DNA of 64,000 nt from an uncultured Lachnospiraceae bacterium (GTDB taxonomy: Bacteria > Bacillota > Clostridia > Lachnospirales > Lachnospiraceae), in assembly GCA_947174015.1 (NCBI GenBank), contig CAMWHJ010000001.1:1-64000 (forward strand), in the 5' to 3' direction. The position numbers and the translations under genes were made by a program. This document shows, in pieces, positions 9,663-19,319 of this stretch; position 1 is the first letter of the stretch; every line of letters starts with the position of its first letter. Under the pieces are notes generated by a model that had not been told where the DNA came from, did not search any database, and worked only from the letters and a program-made list of their open reading frames with translations.

Positions 9663-12404
9663 ATGAAAAAGAAATTTGTAAATTCAACCATTGCTGTTAC
9701 TGCCCTTTCCTTAGCTGCTGTCAGCGGCTTATCCTCTGTGGGCATTGCCAATGCACAGAACAATAATAATACCGATGAAGATGCACAGGATTCCACCCTC
9801 ACTGATACCATTGATGCGGTGGAAAACAATGATACCGTAAATAAGGTAAAGGAAACCCTTTCATCCCCCTCCAGCGATAATGCAGATAAAGAGGAAACGG
9901 TATATGTCAGTGCCAATGCCGATGGAAGCACCAAAGAAATCATTGTCAGCGACTGGCTGAAAAATAAGGATAATGCTTCCACCTTAAGTGACATCAGTGA
10001 CTTAATGGATATTGAAAATGTAAAAGGCTATGAAGAATTTGTTCAAAACTCTGACGGCACCATCACTTGGAATGCCGATGGCGAAGATATCTACTATCAG
10101 GGAAAAACCTCCAAGGAACTTCCTATCTCCGTAAAAATTACCTACACCGTAGATGGGAAGGAAATTGCTGCCAGTGAGATGGCTGGAAAAAGCGGCAAAG
10201 TAACCATGCGGTTTGACTACACCAATCACTCCAGTCAAACCATAAAGGTAAATGGTGTGGATACCACCATTTACACACCATTTGTTACCGTTACCGGCAT
10301 GATTCTGCCTTCCGATGTATTTCGCAATGTGGAGGTTTCCAATGGCAAGGTGATCTCTGACGGCAGTAATCTGATTGTGGTAGGTTTGGCAATGGCCGGT
10401 TTGTCTGAAAGCCTTGGTTTAGGTGTGGATTCTGATATTGATATTCCGGATTATGTGGAAGTGACTGCCGATGTCACTGACTTTGCACTGGAAACCACTG
10501 CCACCATTGCCACACCAGATTTACTTTCCAACATTGATATCAATGATATGGAATCCTTAGATGACTTGGAATCCTCCTTAAATGAACTTACCGATGCCTC
10601 CAAACAGTTAGTGGATGGTACTGGGAAATTAAAGAGTGGTTCCCAAAAATTAAAGGATGGTTCCCAAGAATTAGCAGATGGTACCACCACTTTAAAAAAT
10701 GGCACCTCTCAGTTAAAATCCGGTGCAGGCACTTTACAGGACGGTACTTCCAAGCTTTGGAACGGTTCTGTCACCTTAAAGGATTGTACTGCTTCCTTAA
10801 AAAAAGGTACTTCGAACCTGCTGGCTGGTGCAGGCTCCTTAAAGAAAGGTACTTCGGATTTGAAAGACGGCACTGTCACTTTAAAGAAGGGTACCAGCGA
10901 TCTACTGACTGGTGCAGGCTCCTTAAAGAAAGGTACCTCGGATTTAAAAGACGGTGCTGCTACCTTAAAGAAAGGTACCAGCGATTTAAAAAACGGTGTA
11001 GATACCTTGAAAACTGGTACTTCCCAGTTAAAAACCGGAGCTGAGAAACTGGCATCCGGTACCACAGACCTGTCTTCTGGTGCAGACAACTTAAAAGCCG
11101 GTACCGCACAATTAGTTTCTGGTTCTGCTACCCTTTATACCGGCATCCAAAGTTTAAATACCGGTTTAGCCTCTGCCAAAACAGGAGCCGATCAACTGGT
11201 TGCCGGCTATGAGGGCGGTGTCGTAACCGGAGCTCAGAATCTGGCAGGGGGATTAAACCAGTTAAACACCACCATATCCGGACTATCGGGTTTGGGTTCA
11301 CAAGTCTCTTCCCTGACCAGTGAACTGGCTGCCAAAAAAGCGGAACTGACTGCTGCACAAACTACCCTTCAGGGTGCCATTGCCGGAATTGACCAACAGG
11401 TGCAGGCAGGCACTCTGACCACAGAAGCTGCTTTGGAACAATACAAAGTTTGCTACACACAGCTTGGTCAGGTACAGGGGTCTCTTTCCGTCATTGAGGA
11501 ACTGACTGTCACTCTTTCACAAGCAGGCTTGGATAAGTTAGACATGACTACCTTGCAGACCTCTGTTGCTGCTTTATCCGAGGGAGCCACAAATCTATCC
11601 AATGGTATCAATCAGCTCTATGCCGGCAGCCAGTCCCTGCAGTCTGGATTAAACGAACTCACTGCAGGGGGTACTTCTTTAGAAGCAGGTGCAAAACAGC
11701 TTTCAGCTGGTATCACACAGGTAGATACCGGTGCCGCTTCCTTACAAAATGGTGCAGCCCAATTAGTAACCGGTGCCGCTCAGTTAAATACTGGTGCATC
11801 CAGCCTGGATTCTGGTGCCGATAACCTGAAAACTGGTGTGAAAAAGCTGGATGATGGTGCCAAAGACTTAAAGGATGGAAGTAAAAAACTGGATGATGGT
11901 GCCAAAGACTTAAAGGATGGTGCCAAGAAACTGGATGACGGTGCCGGTGATCTAAAGGATGGAAGCAAAAAACTGGATGACGGTGCCAAAGATTTAAAGG
12001 ATGGTGTACAGAAGCTGGATGACGGTGCCAAAACCTTAGATTCCGGTGCTGCCTCTTTAAAGGATGGTGCCAATCAGTTGAATCTAGGTGCTGCTGCCCT
12101 GTATACAGGTATTGTAAAGGTAGATGATGGTGCCATCAAACTTCATACCGGAAGCCACACCTTGAATGATGGTATCGCCACACTCTTTGATGGTGTGGTT
12201 ACCTTAGATGATGGTATGAACGAATTTGACCGGGATGGTATTCAAAAACTTTCCAACGTGTACAATGATGACCTGCTTCCCGTGAAAGACCGTTTCAATG
12301 CCATTAAGGATGCCGGAAATAATTACCATGTATTCAGTAATATTGCCGAGGGCAAAAACGGTACTTGTAAGTTTATCATTACCACAGAGAGTATTTCAAA
12401 ATAA
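9663..12404 (+). CDS. Secreted heptad-repeat protein partnered with MMPL exporter
   Basis: A 913-aa secreted protein with a cleavable-type signal peptide ending near SVGIANAQ and a strong AGGAGG site. A 300-residue N-terminal region of beta/alpha character is followed by two blocks of the heptad L-x-x-G-x-x-x (27 and 31 copies), separated by a Gln/Ala-rich coiled-coil-like stretch. Similar LxxG heptads occur in the extracytoplasmic loops of YhgE/Pip proteins and MMPL partners. One heptad has Cys for Gly (LKDCTAS). There is no C-terminal anchor or sortase motif. It may form a long periplasm-spanning or wall-spanning fibre serving the exporter; that is inference. Confidence 0.8.
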   Translation: MKKKFVNSTIAVTALSLAAVSGLSSVGIANAQNNNNTDEDAQDSTLTDTIDAVENNDTVNKVKETLSSPSSDNADKEETVYVSANADGSTKEIIVSDWLKNKDNASTLSDISDLMDIENVKGYEEFVQNSDGTITWNADGEDIYYQGKTSKELPISVKITYTVDGKEIAASEMAGKSGKVTMRFDYTNHSSQTIKVNGVDTTIYTPFVTVTGMILPSDVFRNVEVSNGKVISDGSNLIVVGLAMAGLSESLGLGVDSDIDIPDYVEVTADVTDFALETTATIATPDLLSNIDINDMESLDDLESSLNELTDASKQLVDGTGKLKSGSQKLKDGSQELADGTTTLKNGTSQLKSGAGTLQDGTSKLWNGSVTLKDCTASLKKGTSNLLAGAGSLKKGTSDLKDGTVTLKKGTSDLLTGAGSLKKGTSDLKDGAATLKKGTSDLKNGVDTLKTGTSQLKTGAEKLASGTTDLSSGADNLKAGTAQLVSGSATLYTGIQSLNTGLASAKTGADQLVAGYEGGVVTGAQNLAGGLNQLNTTISGLSGLGSQVSSLTSELAAKKAELTAAQTTLQGAIAGIDQQVQAGTLTTEAALEQYKVCYTQLGQVQGSLSVIEELTVTLSQAGLDKLDMTTLQTSVAALSEGATNLSNGINQLYAGSQSLQSGLNELTAGGTSLEAGAKQLSAGITQVDTGAASLQNGAAQLVTGAAQLNTGASSLDSGADNLKTGVKKLDDGAKDLKDGSKKLDDGAKDLKDGAKKLDDGAGDLKDGSKKLDDGAKDLKDGVQKLDDGAKTLDSGAASLKDGANQLNLGAAALYTGIVKVDDGAIKLHTGSHTLNDGIATLFDGVVTLDDGMNEFDRDGIQKLSNVYNDDLLPVKDRFNAIKDAGNNYHVFSNIAEGKNGTCKFIITTESISK
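10608..11174 (+). repeat. First LxxG heptad block (27 x 21 bp)
   Basis: Exactly 27 in-frame 21-bp units encode L-x-x-G-x-x-x with no phase slip. Units such as LKKGTSD recur five times, so the DNA itself is tandemly repetitive and prone to unequal exchange. Confidence 0.9.
11574..12224 (+). repeat. Second LxxG heptad block (31 x 21 bp)
   Basis: Thirty-one in-frame 21-bp units. The core alternates LDDGAKD/LKDGSKK as a 42-bp higher-order repeat several times, which points to recent duplication. Confidence 0.9.
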
Positions 12405-12460
12405 AGTTATCTGCCTTGTGCTCATTGTATACTATCAAATACAAAGCTGTACAAGACAAT

Positions 12461-12540
12461 ATAGGACTGTGCATGACTGCACAGTCCTATACTGAATCAT
12501 TACAAAATTTTGTAACTATTCAGTACCTTCATAGTTACAA
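12461..12540. repeat. Palindrome and partial repeat-family copy
   Basis: ATAGGACTGTGCA and TGCACAGTCCTAT form a perfect 13-bp inverted repeat around TGAC. It is followed by GTAACTATTCAGTACCTTCA, the left end of the element at 4344. It probably doubles as terminator between the converging heptad-protein and small membrane-protein genes. Confidence 0.6.
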
Positions 12541-12546
12541 AATTTT

Positions 12547-12768
12547 TTACTTCTTCGCCCCATCCTTAGATGCTATCTGGTTGCTGTTTCCATTCTCTTT
12601 ATTGTGAGACCCATTGTTACAGCCATTTTTACTTCCAATCATAATCCCCTTTTTCGCAGGTGCCAGCATAAATCCGATAATAATCCCCACGCATAGGGCT
12701 GTGGCTATCCCTAAAATTTTTTCTAACGGAGTATAATCCTTATTGATAATCTCTTGCATCTTATTCAT
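12547..12768 (-). CDS. Small single-pass membrane protein
   Basis: A 73-aa protein with one hydrophobic segment (ILGIATALCVGIIIGFMLAP) and a basic, Asn/Gly/Ser-rich tail. Its ATG overlaps the end of the FtsX/MacB-like gene by eight bases, so it is probably the last gene of the hybrid transporter operon. I do not recognise the family. A membrane-anchored accessory subunit is possible. Confidence 0.65.
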   Translation of the reverse strand: MNKMQEIINKDYTPLEKILGIATALCVGIIIGFMLAPAKKGIMIGSKNGCNNGSHNKENGNSNQIASKDGAKK

Positions 12769-13672
12769 GTTGTGAAACCTCCCTTTTGGCTTTCATTTTA
12801 GCACTGTAATGGTGAAACATTTTAACACTCCACCAAGTGCTCCTATTATACCATAAGAGAAGAAAAAAAACTACTGCAAAGAAAAATTCATACTTTGCTC
12901 TTCGCATTTTTTCTAACTGCCCCACTTCCAAAGTGCTTTTGGATGTACTTTCTAACATCCTTTTTTTTTCCTGATAGGTTTGAAAGTTCTCCTTCCATCC
13001 TGAAAAATCCGACCATTTCCCCGGAAAAAGCCGGGAAAACGGTGGAAAAAAAACGCTGAATTCATAAGGCACCCGTTCACCTGCCACTTGATATCTCTGC
13101 TGAAATTTTGCATAGGTATCCTCTATATCTTCTTCCTCTTTCCCCTTTACTGTGATATGATCCAAGATGGACGACTGGGTGCGGTCATAGTTGGTCACAA
13201 ATAAATTGCTTTCTTTTAAAATGCCCCGCACCTGATAAGTATCTCCCTGCCAATTCACATACAAACCTACGGTGTTTTCGCTGCCAAAAAGCAGCCAGCT
13301 TGCCTCACTGCCCAAAAGACAGCCCTCCCTGTCATTTTGCGACAAAGACTTTCCCCCAGCAAGCAGTATACTTGAAGAACCCCAGATCGTAAGATGTTGC
13401 ACCTGTGCACTATGATATTTTTCCTGATCCGTAATCTGTTCTTTCCCATGTTCTCCCCAGACAACATACTCCATCCGTTCCTGAGATTCCAGACTTTGGG
13501 CTGCTTTCTTCAAAACTTCCATATCCTCAGCGGAATACCCTGCCGGAACATAAATGGTTACATTCTGCCTTAACATCTGACTGTCATCATAATGGAGAAT
13601 TCCTCCAAGCAGACAGAAAAAACTACATAGGAGACAGGCTGCAAAAATCAGACTGCTCCTTAACCTTCTCAT
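12761..13672 (-). CDS. FtsX/MacB-like extracytoplasmic-domain membrane protein
   Basis: The start at 13672 overlaps the HlyD stop as ATGA; the longer track ORF runs out of frame through hlyD. The 303-aa product has one N-terminal membrane helix, a 220-residue outside domain, and one C-terminal helix (FFFAVVFFLLLWY). The outside domain holds VRGILKESNLFV, similar in style to the MacB periplasmic core domain. The extra permease helices of a true FtsX protein are missing, so it may be a reduced partner that pairs with the adaptor. Weak recognition only. Confidence 0.6.
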   Translation of the reverse strand: MRRLRSSLIFAACLLCSFFCLLGGILHYDDSQMLRQNVTIYVPAGYSAEDMEVLKKAAQSLESQERMEYVVWGEHGKEQITDQEKYHSAQVQHLTIWGSSSILLAGGKSLSQNDREGCLLGSEASWLLFGSENTVGLYVNWQGDTYQVRGILKESNLFVTNYDRTQSSILDHITVKGKEEEDIEDTYAKFQQRYQVAGERVPYEFSVFFPPFSRLFPGKWSDFSGWKENFQTYQEKKRMLESTSKSTLEVGQLEKMRRAKYEFFFAVVFFLLLWYNRSTWWSVKMFHHYSAKMKAKREVSQHE

Positions 13673-15060
13673 GGATTTTGCAGGCGAATTCTGCTGCCTG
13701 CACTCACGGGACGGTCTGTCTCTGTAATTATTTTCGCATCCGGGCTTAAGGAATCGGATTTTAGGGCTGCAAATCGACTGTTTTGCTCCACCACCTCCAC
13801 TGGCAGTTCCCGCACCACCCACTGCTGTCCCAACACAGTATTTTCCTCTTCTGCAACATACACAAAGGAATTCTCTCCATTTTTGTGAAGTGCCCCCATG
13901 GGAATGGCACAAGAATACAGTTCCGACTGCTTGCTTATCTTCATGGTGGCAGTGTCTCCAATGGAAATATTGTCTGCCGGCACTGATACAATCACCTTAA
14001 GATTATCGCTGGCTTCTTCCTTCTCTATGGCAATTACCCCTGCCTTCTCCACTGTGGTATTATAAGTTTTTATGCTCACCATATCCCCCACTTGAATAAA
14101 TTCCTTGTCTTCCTCCTGAATCACCGCAGCAAACCGCAGCCCCTGACTGATATCTGACATGGAAAAGGCTGCCGTATCTGTGGTTTTCTGACCTACCAGA
14201 AGGTAACACTCCGTAATCACTCCCTGTACCGGTGAAGTAATTTTCCCCTGAGCTTCTTTTAAAAGTTTTAGCTTTTCCAAAGATTTTTCATATTTTTTCT
14301 CCGCAGTGCTGTTGTCCTCCACAGGTGTGGTATCAGCCATATCATTGGCATCTTCCATCTGACGTTTCGCCTGTGTCTCTGCCTGCTGATAAGCAGACAG
14401 CACATCTGCATAATTCTGGGCAGCCTGCTGTTCCTGCTGCTCCAGTGCCTCTATGGAAGAGCCGCTTTCTGACATCTCTTTGGATGAGCCCCCTTCCTGC
14501 TGCTCCCTTGCGGTTTTTAAGGCTTGCTGTGCCGAAAGCCATTGGTCTTTTGCATTTTTTAGGGCACTTTCGTTGTCCTGAATGGTTCTATCATAATCCT
14601 CCTTGGCTCTTTCCCTGGTTTTCTTGGCATTTTGTGCTTCCAGTGCTTTATTCTGCACACTCTGAGCTGTTTGGCGTTTTAGCGTGGTAAGCTCTGCCTG
14701 TAATTCTTGTATTTTCTCTTCCAAGTATTCCATATCAAGCTGTGCCAAAACCTGTCCCTGTTCCACCTTGTCACCCTTCTTTACATACACTGTCTGCACC
14801 AGTAAATCCCCCTCTGTCATGACTGCCTGCTCCAGATTCTGCTCCACCATACCTTCCGCCTCTACTATATGCTCTATTCGCTTGGCGGATATGGTGTCTA
14901 CGGTGACCTTTGCCACAGTAAAGGAATCCGCCGCCTTGGCAGCAATGGTAGCCAGGAGAAAAAATCCCAGCCATGCCAGCAGAAGATTTTTCAGCCATTG
15001 GCTCACCTTTGTTGACTTTTCTTTCACATTATCACCTCGTTTTTCTGTCTGATTTTCCAT
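13669..15060 (-). CDS. HlyD-family membrane-fusion/adaptor protein
   Basis: Periplasmic-type adaptor, about 463 aa. The start at 15060 overlaps the upstream permease stop (TAATG); a GTG 15 codons later behind GAGGTGA is an alternative. One N-terminal membrane helix is followed by a biotinyl-lipoyl half-motif (VYVKKGDKVEQGQVLAQLD), a long Gln/Glu/Lys coiled coil (about 115-250), the second lipoyl half (ITSPVQGVITECYLLVGQ), and a beta-barrel with a DTATMKI segment. Such adaptors normally work with MacB-type exporters, yet here the gene sits behind sugar-importer permeases and no ATPase is present. Confidence 0.85.
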   Translation of the reverse strand: MENQTEKRGDNVKEKSTKVSQWLKNLLLAWLGFFLLATIAAKAADSFTVAKVTVDTISAKRIEHIVEAEGMVEQNLEQAVMTEGDLLVQTVYVKKGDKVEQGQVLAQLDMEYLEEKIQELQAELTTLKRQTAQSVQNKALEAQNAKKTRERAKEDYDRTIQDNESALKNAKDQWLSAQQALKTAREQQEGGSSKEMSESGSSIEALEQQEQQAAQNYADVLSAYQQAETQAKRQMEDANDMADTTPVEDNSTAEKKYEKSLEKLKLLKEAQGKITSPVQGVITECYLLVGQKTTDTAAFSMSDISQGLRFAAVIQEEDKEFIQVGDMVSIKTYNTTVEKAGVIAIEKEEASDNLKVIVSVPADNISIGDTATMKISKQSELYSCAIPMGALHKNGENSFVYVAEEENTVLGQQWVVRELPVEVVEQNSRFAALKSDSLSPDAKIITETDRPVSAGSRIRLQNP

Positions 15061-15908
15061 TACTCCTTTTGAACCGTACAGGCGATTCCCTGCTCTAAAT
15101 ACTCCTGCCCAAACAAGAACACCAGCACTGCCGGCAACAGTGCAAACAGAGAGGCACAAAAAGCAAAACCTGCCTGACTGATATCAATTTCCGGCAAATA
15201 CATGGATAAGGGCCACAATTCCTTGTTCTTTAAAAACACCAACGGACGTTCCATCTGGTGAAAACTTTCTAAAAACTGCAATACCATGGCAGAGATGATA
15301 CCTGCCTTGCCCAGCGGGATTCCTATATGAAAAAATATGATAAACTCTCCTGCTCCATCTATTCTGGCTGCCTCGATAACCTCCTTTGGTACACCCCAAA
15401 AGAACCGATACATCAAAAATACAGAAAAAGTGGAAAATACCCCCGGCATGATAATTGCCCAATGACTGTCTAATAACTGTAATCTGTCCAGTGCCAGATA
15501 TTCCGACAGCATAGTAACCTGAAAGGGCAGCATCATCAGTATCACATACAAAAAGTAAAGCTGCTTTCTGCCGGGAAATTCATAGACTGCCAATCCCCAT
15601 GCTGCAGGCATGGCAAAGATAAGCTGTCCCACCAAAGTAAATAATGTAATTTTTAAGGAATTCCAAAAAGTCTGATAAAACTCTAAAGAATCCAGTAGCA
15701 GCTCCACCAAATTCTGCAAGGTGGGAAACTGGGGCAGAAAATGCCAGGCAGCCAATCCCTCTGTATGATTTAATACCGGACCTAAAAGTTCCGTTAATTC
15801 TAACTGATCCATAAAAGCACCTGAGAACAGGCAAAGGACTGGTGTTATCATGATAAGGCATACTGTCCACAAAAGTATGTTTTTCATTAAATTCACCATT
15901 TTTTTCAT
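15060..15908 (-). CDS. Sugar-type ABC permease (MalG-like)
   Basis: Membrane subunit of a carbohydrate-uptake ABC transporter, 282 aa with about six helices. The cytoplasmic EAA loop is EVIEAARIDGAGEFIIFFHI, which docks the ATPase. It overlaps its MalF-like partner by four bases (ATGA) and the adaptor by one. No MsmK/MalK-type ATPase is encoded nearby, so a shared housekeeping ATPase must serve it if it is an importer. Confidence 0.85.
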   Translation of the reverse strand: MKKMVNLMKNILLWTVCLIMITPVLCLFSGAFMDQLELTELLGPVLNHTEGLAAWHFLPQFPTLQNLVELLLDSLEFYQTFWNSLKITLFTLVGQLIFAMPAAWGLAVYEFPGRKQLYFLYVILMMLPFQVTMLSEYLALDRLQLLDSHWAIIMPGVFSTFSVFLMYRFFWGVPKEVIEAARIDGAGEFIIFFHIGIPLGKAGIISAMVLQFLESFHQMERPLVFLKNKELWPLSMYLPEIDISQAGFAFCASLFALLPAVLVFLFGQEYLEQGIACTVQKE

Positions 15909-16756
15909 ATACTTTCACGCTCCCAGCTTCTTTGCAGTCCTATTACAAGGACTGTAAGTACCAGAAAAAGAACCACCGAAGCCGCAGACATTTTGTCCAT
16001 TGATAACTCCCGAAACCAATTATTAAATAAATGCTGCAGCTGATAAATACTTTCCTGAGGGTAATTTCCACCCACCAGATACGCCTCACGAAATACTTTG
16101 AAAGAATTGATGATACTGATCACTACAATGGTAAAGGCTGACTGCCGCAAATTAGGCAGTGTCAAATAACGAAATCTCTGTATGGTGTTGGCACCATCCA
16201 TTTTCCCTGCTTCGTAAATACTTTCCGAAATTCCCGAAAGTCCTGCACTCCACAGTAAAACCGTATAGCCCAGATTTTTCCACAAATAACTGAACACCAG
16301 TACCCAGAATGCCCAGGAGGTATTCATAAAATCAATGGGGTCTGCTTCAAATAAACTTATCAGTCGATTCATCAATCCATGGCTGTCAAAAAACAGTTTC
16401 CAGATTAATACTACTGCTGCCGTTGGGATTGCCATCGGAAGCAAATAACTGCTTTTCAGCAAGCCGCCCATCTTCCCCATGGTCTGCAGGCTTACGGCTG
16501 CCAATAAGGATACCAAGAGCAGCAAAGGCAGACACACCACGCTAAAGCGCAGTGTGTTGCCGGCAGCCAGCAAAAATGCTTTGTTTCTGAATATCTGTTG
16601 AAAATTATCAAAACCACAAAAGCTCCCATCCAGCCGCAGAAATGCCCGATGCATTACATCCACGAAGGGGATTAGTGTAAAAATTGAAACACCTAGAAAT
16701 TCCGGCAGCACAAAGAAAATTCCGGTCCATTTCTGCTTTTTGCTTTTATATTTCAT
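15905..16756 (-). CDS. Sugar-type ABC permease (MalF-like)
   Basis: Partner permease, 283 aa, with six predicted helices and the EAA loop SIYEAGKMDGANTIQRFRYL. It lies 11 nt after the solute-binding gene and overlaps the MalG-like gene. Family role is uptake of oligosaccharides or related solutes; the unusual downstream adaptor leaves the real function open. Confidence 0.85.
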   Translation of the reverse strand: MKYKSKKQKWTGIFFVLPEFLGVSIFTLIPFVDVMHRAFLRLDGSFCGFDNFQQIFRNKAFLLAAGNTLRFSVVCLPLLLLVSLLAAVSLQTMGKMGGLLKSSYLLPMAIPTAAVVLIWKLFFDSHGLMNRLISLFEADPIDFMNTSWAFWVLVFSYLWKNLGYTVLLWSAGLSGISESIYEAGKMDGANTIQRFRYLTLPNLRQSAFTIVVISIINSFKVFREAYLVGGNYPQESIYQLQHLFNNWFRELSMDKMSAASVVLFLVLTVLVIGLQRSWERESI

Positions 16757-16767
16757 ATCAGATCCCC

Positions 16768-19209
16768 TTATTCGGAAAGATAAAGATTAACTTTCTGCAA
16801 AATATTTTGTACCGCCTCATCTAAAGACTGACTATCCTTCAAGTACTTTTCTCCCTCTTCTATCACCAAATCTGAAATGGTGGTATCTTCTATCCCTGCC
16901 AATTTTAAGGATTCTATTTCTTTGGTAAATTTATCTTTATGTTCCTCTGTCAGTGGTATCATATCATATGAGATTATAACTCCCTCTTCATTTGACATTG
17001 CAAGACTGCTGTCTGTCGGCTCATCAATTTCCTTTTTCCATAATTCCTCATAAGCACTGCGGTTTATGGGATATCCGCCAGATACCGACTTTGCCAATTC
17101 TTTTCCGTAAAAGGCAAGCATAAATTCCTGCACGGAAGTCTTTTTTTCACTTTCTTTTACAATACCGGCACTCATATATGGCAAAAATGTTTCACCCATC
17201 ATCTGATAACTGCCTCCTATTTCTGCCTCTATGGACAAAAGATCCCTCAAATTATATAAATCTCCCAGGGTACCTATGGCAATTTCATTCTGTTTCATCA
17301 TTCTTCCTATCACAGCTATTCCTGCACTTCCAAATCCCTCTGTATCTGTTGGATTTAAAGAAAGAGAAACAGTTATCTGTTCCATCTTATCCGGCACATC
17401 ACCATCCAAATCATACAATGCCTTCACAGCTTGAAGAAATGTCTTAATCTTCCCTTCATCCAGTCGTCCGTCTTCCTGCATCCACGTTCCGGAATCCGCC
17501 TGATAAAATGTCTCTAAAATAAGTCTTCGGGAATAAAATAATGCTTTTCCCTCCTGTTTTATAGTTGCCGCATATTCTGCCAGCTTTGTCAGGCTCTCTC
17601 CGGCAGCCACCGTATCATCACTGCCTTCAATGACAGACAGCAAAAAGCGGCTTGGCAAAGCATAGACTTTTCCGTCCTTCTCATATACCTGCTTTATATT
17701 TTCAAAGATTCCATCCGAGTCCTCCACCTGCTTTAGAATACCGCTCATATCCGCCAAAATTCCTTTTTCCAGATAGCTGTTGACTGGCATGCCGTCCAAG
17801 ATAAGAATATCAGGACCTTTTCCTGCCAATATATTGGTATTTAATGATTTGATGGCATCTTCTGCTGTGACACCGCTGTTCTCACTGATACCAATTTCAA
17901 TCTTTACATAAACATCAGGGTGTGTACTCTGGAAATTTGCCACTGCCTTTCTTAAGATGGTAGAATCCTTTAGTGTATAAATATTTATCTGCTCCTCCGG
18001 AACTGCCGATGCATTTTCATCATACACATATTTGAAAAGCTTAGAATTCCCAACACTGTCACAGGCCAAAAGCATATAAGTAATTTCATCCCACATAAGA
18101 AGTTGTTTTAAGCCCATGCTGGTATCTCCTAAGGAGGTCAACTCTCCATTGATTACCTGCTCACTGACACTGCCGTTTTCTTTATGATAGAATACTCCTT
18201 GATGATTTCCGTATACAAGGCTGTTTTCTTCCATCCCTTCTGCCATAACCACAGGATAAGCTCCCATAGCACCACTGAGATCCCCCTTTGCTGTCTGGCA
18301 AACTTCATTTAATACCGCATCCTCTGGCATCTGGCTGCCATCCTTGGCGGACAATATCTTCATGCCATTTTCTGTACATGCATAGATTCGCTCCCCTGCA
18401 ATGCCAAAGAAATCCAAACCGTCTTCCTCGCCATTATACAACTCCGTAAGTTCTCCTGTCTGTGTGTCAATCCGACATAATTTGGCATATAAATCCTGTA
18501 TGATTAAATTTCCCTCGCCATCAATATCTGCCTGTACTATCATGTTGTCAATATCTATTTTTTCCTGTTCCGAAGCATCCTTATTTTCTGCTTCTGACGT
18601 CCCCTGCTGTTCATTCAATGTATCGGTTTCTTCCGGCACGTTCTCCTGTTCATTGACCGTATTATCTTTTTCTCCTTCTGTCTCTATGGTAATATCATCG
18701 GTATCCTCATATGTTGTAACACTGCCGCCCTGCTCCCCGGCTCCTTTTGGCAGCCGGAAGGAGGTACTCTTTACCTGTCCGTCTTTGGATATCACCTTTA
18801 ACTCCGAATTATCAGCATATCCTACCACAGCTAAAATCGTGCCATCCTTTAGAATCTCCATCTCGCTTACAGCCTCTGAGAAATCCGGCAGCATATCTAC
18901 CTGCCAGTTCTCTCCCATATCACTGCTGACTGCCTTGCAATAATTTCCTGTGGGATCAAAGCCTGCTATCATAATGCTCCCATCCTCCAGCTTGCCCATG
19001 CTCATTATCTCTGCCAGCTCCGACGGCAGGTTCACTTGGGATTCTAAAAATCTTCCTTTTGCATCCTCTGTTTTTGCCTCATCCTTGGGCTTATCCTCCG
19101 GCTGACCTCCTTCTGGCTGACTGACTGCATTCCCTCCACAGCCTGCCAGACCGGTACATAAACTGGCGGTTACTAAAACTGCCAGAAATTTTTTTAATTT
19201 CTTTCTCAT
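16768..19209 (-). CDS. Propeller-fused solute-binding lipoprotein
   Basis: An 813-aa lipoprotein with lipobox LAGC at about residue 24. Residues 50-400 hold repeated strands such as GKLEDGSIMIAGF and EILKDGTILAVVGY that look like a WD/BNR-type beta-propeller, interrupted by an acidic low-complexity stretch. From about 410 (INIYTLKDSTILRKAV) to the end it matches extracellular solute-binding proteins, with GPDILILDGMP typical of the fold. It is nearly twice the usual length because of the propeller fusion. It heads the operon with the two permeases and is divergent from the two-component genes. Confidence 0.8.
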   Translation of the reverse strand: MRKKLKKFLAVLVTASLCTGLAGCGGNAVSQPEGGQPEDKPKDEAKTEDAKGRFLESQVNLPSELAEIMSMGKLEDGSIMIAGFDPTGNYCKAVSSDMGENWQVDMLPDFSEAVSEMEILKDGTILAVVGYADNSELKVISKDGQVKSTSFRLPKGAGEQGGSVTTYEDTDDITIETEGEKDNTVNEQENVPEETDTLNEQQGTSEAENKDASEQEKIDIDNMIVQADIDGEGNLIIQDLYAKLCRIDTQTGELTELYNGEEDGLDFFGIAGERIYACTENGMKILSAKDGSQMPEDAVLNEVCQTAKGDLSGAMGAYPVVMAEGMEENSLVYGNHQGVFYHKENGSVSEQVINGELTSLGDTSMGLKQLLMWDEITYMLLACDSVGNSKLFKYVYDENASAVPEEQINIYTLKDSTILRKAVANFQSTHPDVYVKIEIGISENSGVTAEDAIKSLNTNILAGKGPDILILDGMPVNSYLEKGILADMSGILKQVEDSDGIFENIKQVYEKDGKVYALPSRFLLSVIEGSDDTVAAGESLTKLAEYAATIKQEGKALFYSRRLILETFYQADSGTWMQEDGRLDEGKIKTFLQAVKALYDLDGDVPDKMEQITVSLSLNPTDTEGFGSAGIAVIGRMMKQNEIAIGTLGDLYNLRDLLSIEAEIGGSYQMMGETFLPYMSAGIVKESEKKTSVQEFMLAFYGKELAKSVSGGYPINRSAYEELWKKEIDEPTDSSLAMSNEEGVIISYDMIPLTEEHKDKFTKEIESLKLAGIEDTTISDLVIEEGEKYLKDSQSLDEAVQNILQKVNLYLSE

Positions 19210-19319
19210 GTTTTGTCATTCCTTTCCTGTTTTTGAAGTAACTGCACTGTATGTTCACAGGTACTTTGTCGGAAACTGCTGACTAATCAACGTTTTCCTT
19301 TCTCCTACTATAACAGAAG

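Noticed and set aside
10451-12073. Antisense ORFs rich in Ser/Pro/Phe over the heptad gene
   Set aside because: They are mirror products of the 21-bp repeat, which keeps several frames open; no start sites or family features.
12761-13912. Long form (383 aa) of the FtsX/MacB-like protein
   Set aside because: The first 80 codons lie out of frame inside hlyD and are Cys/Gly-rich; the ATGA-overlap start at 13672 is better.
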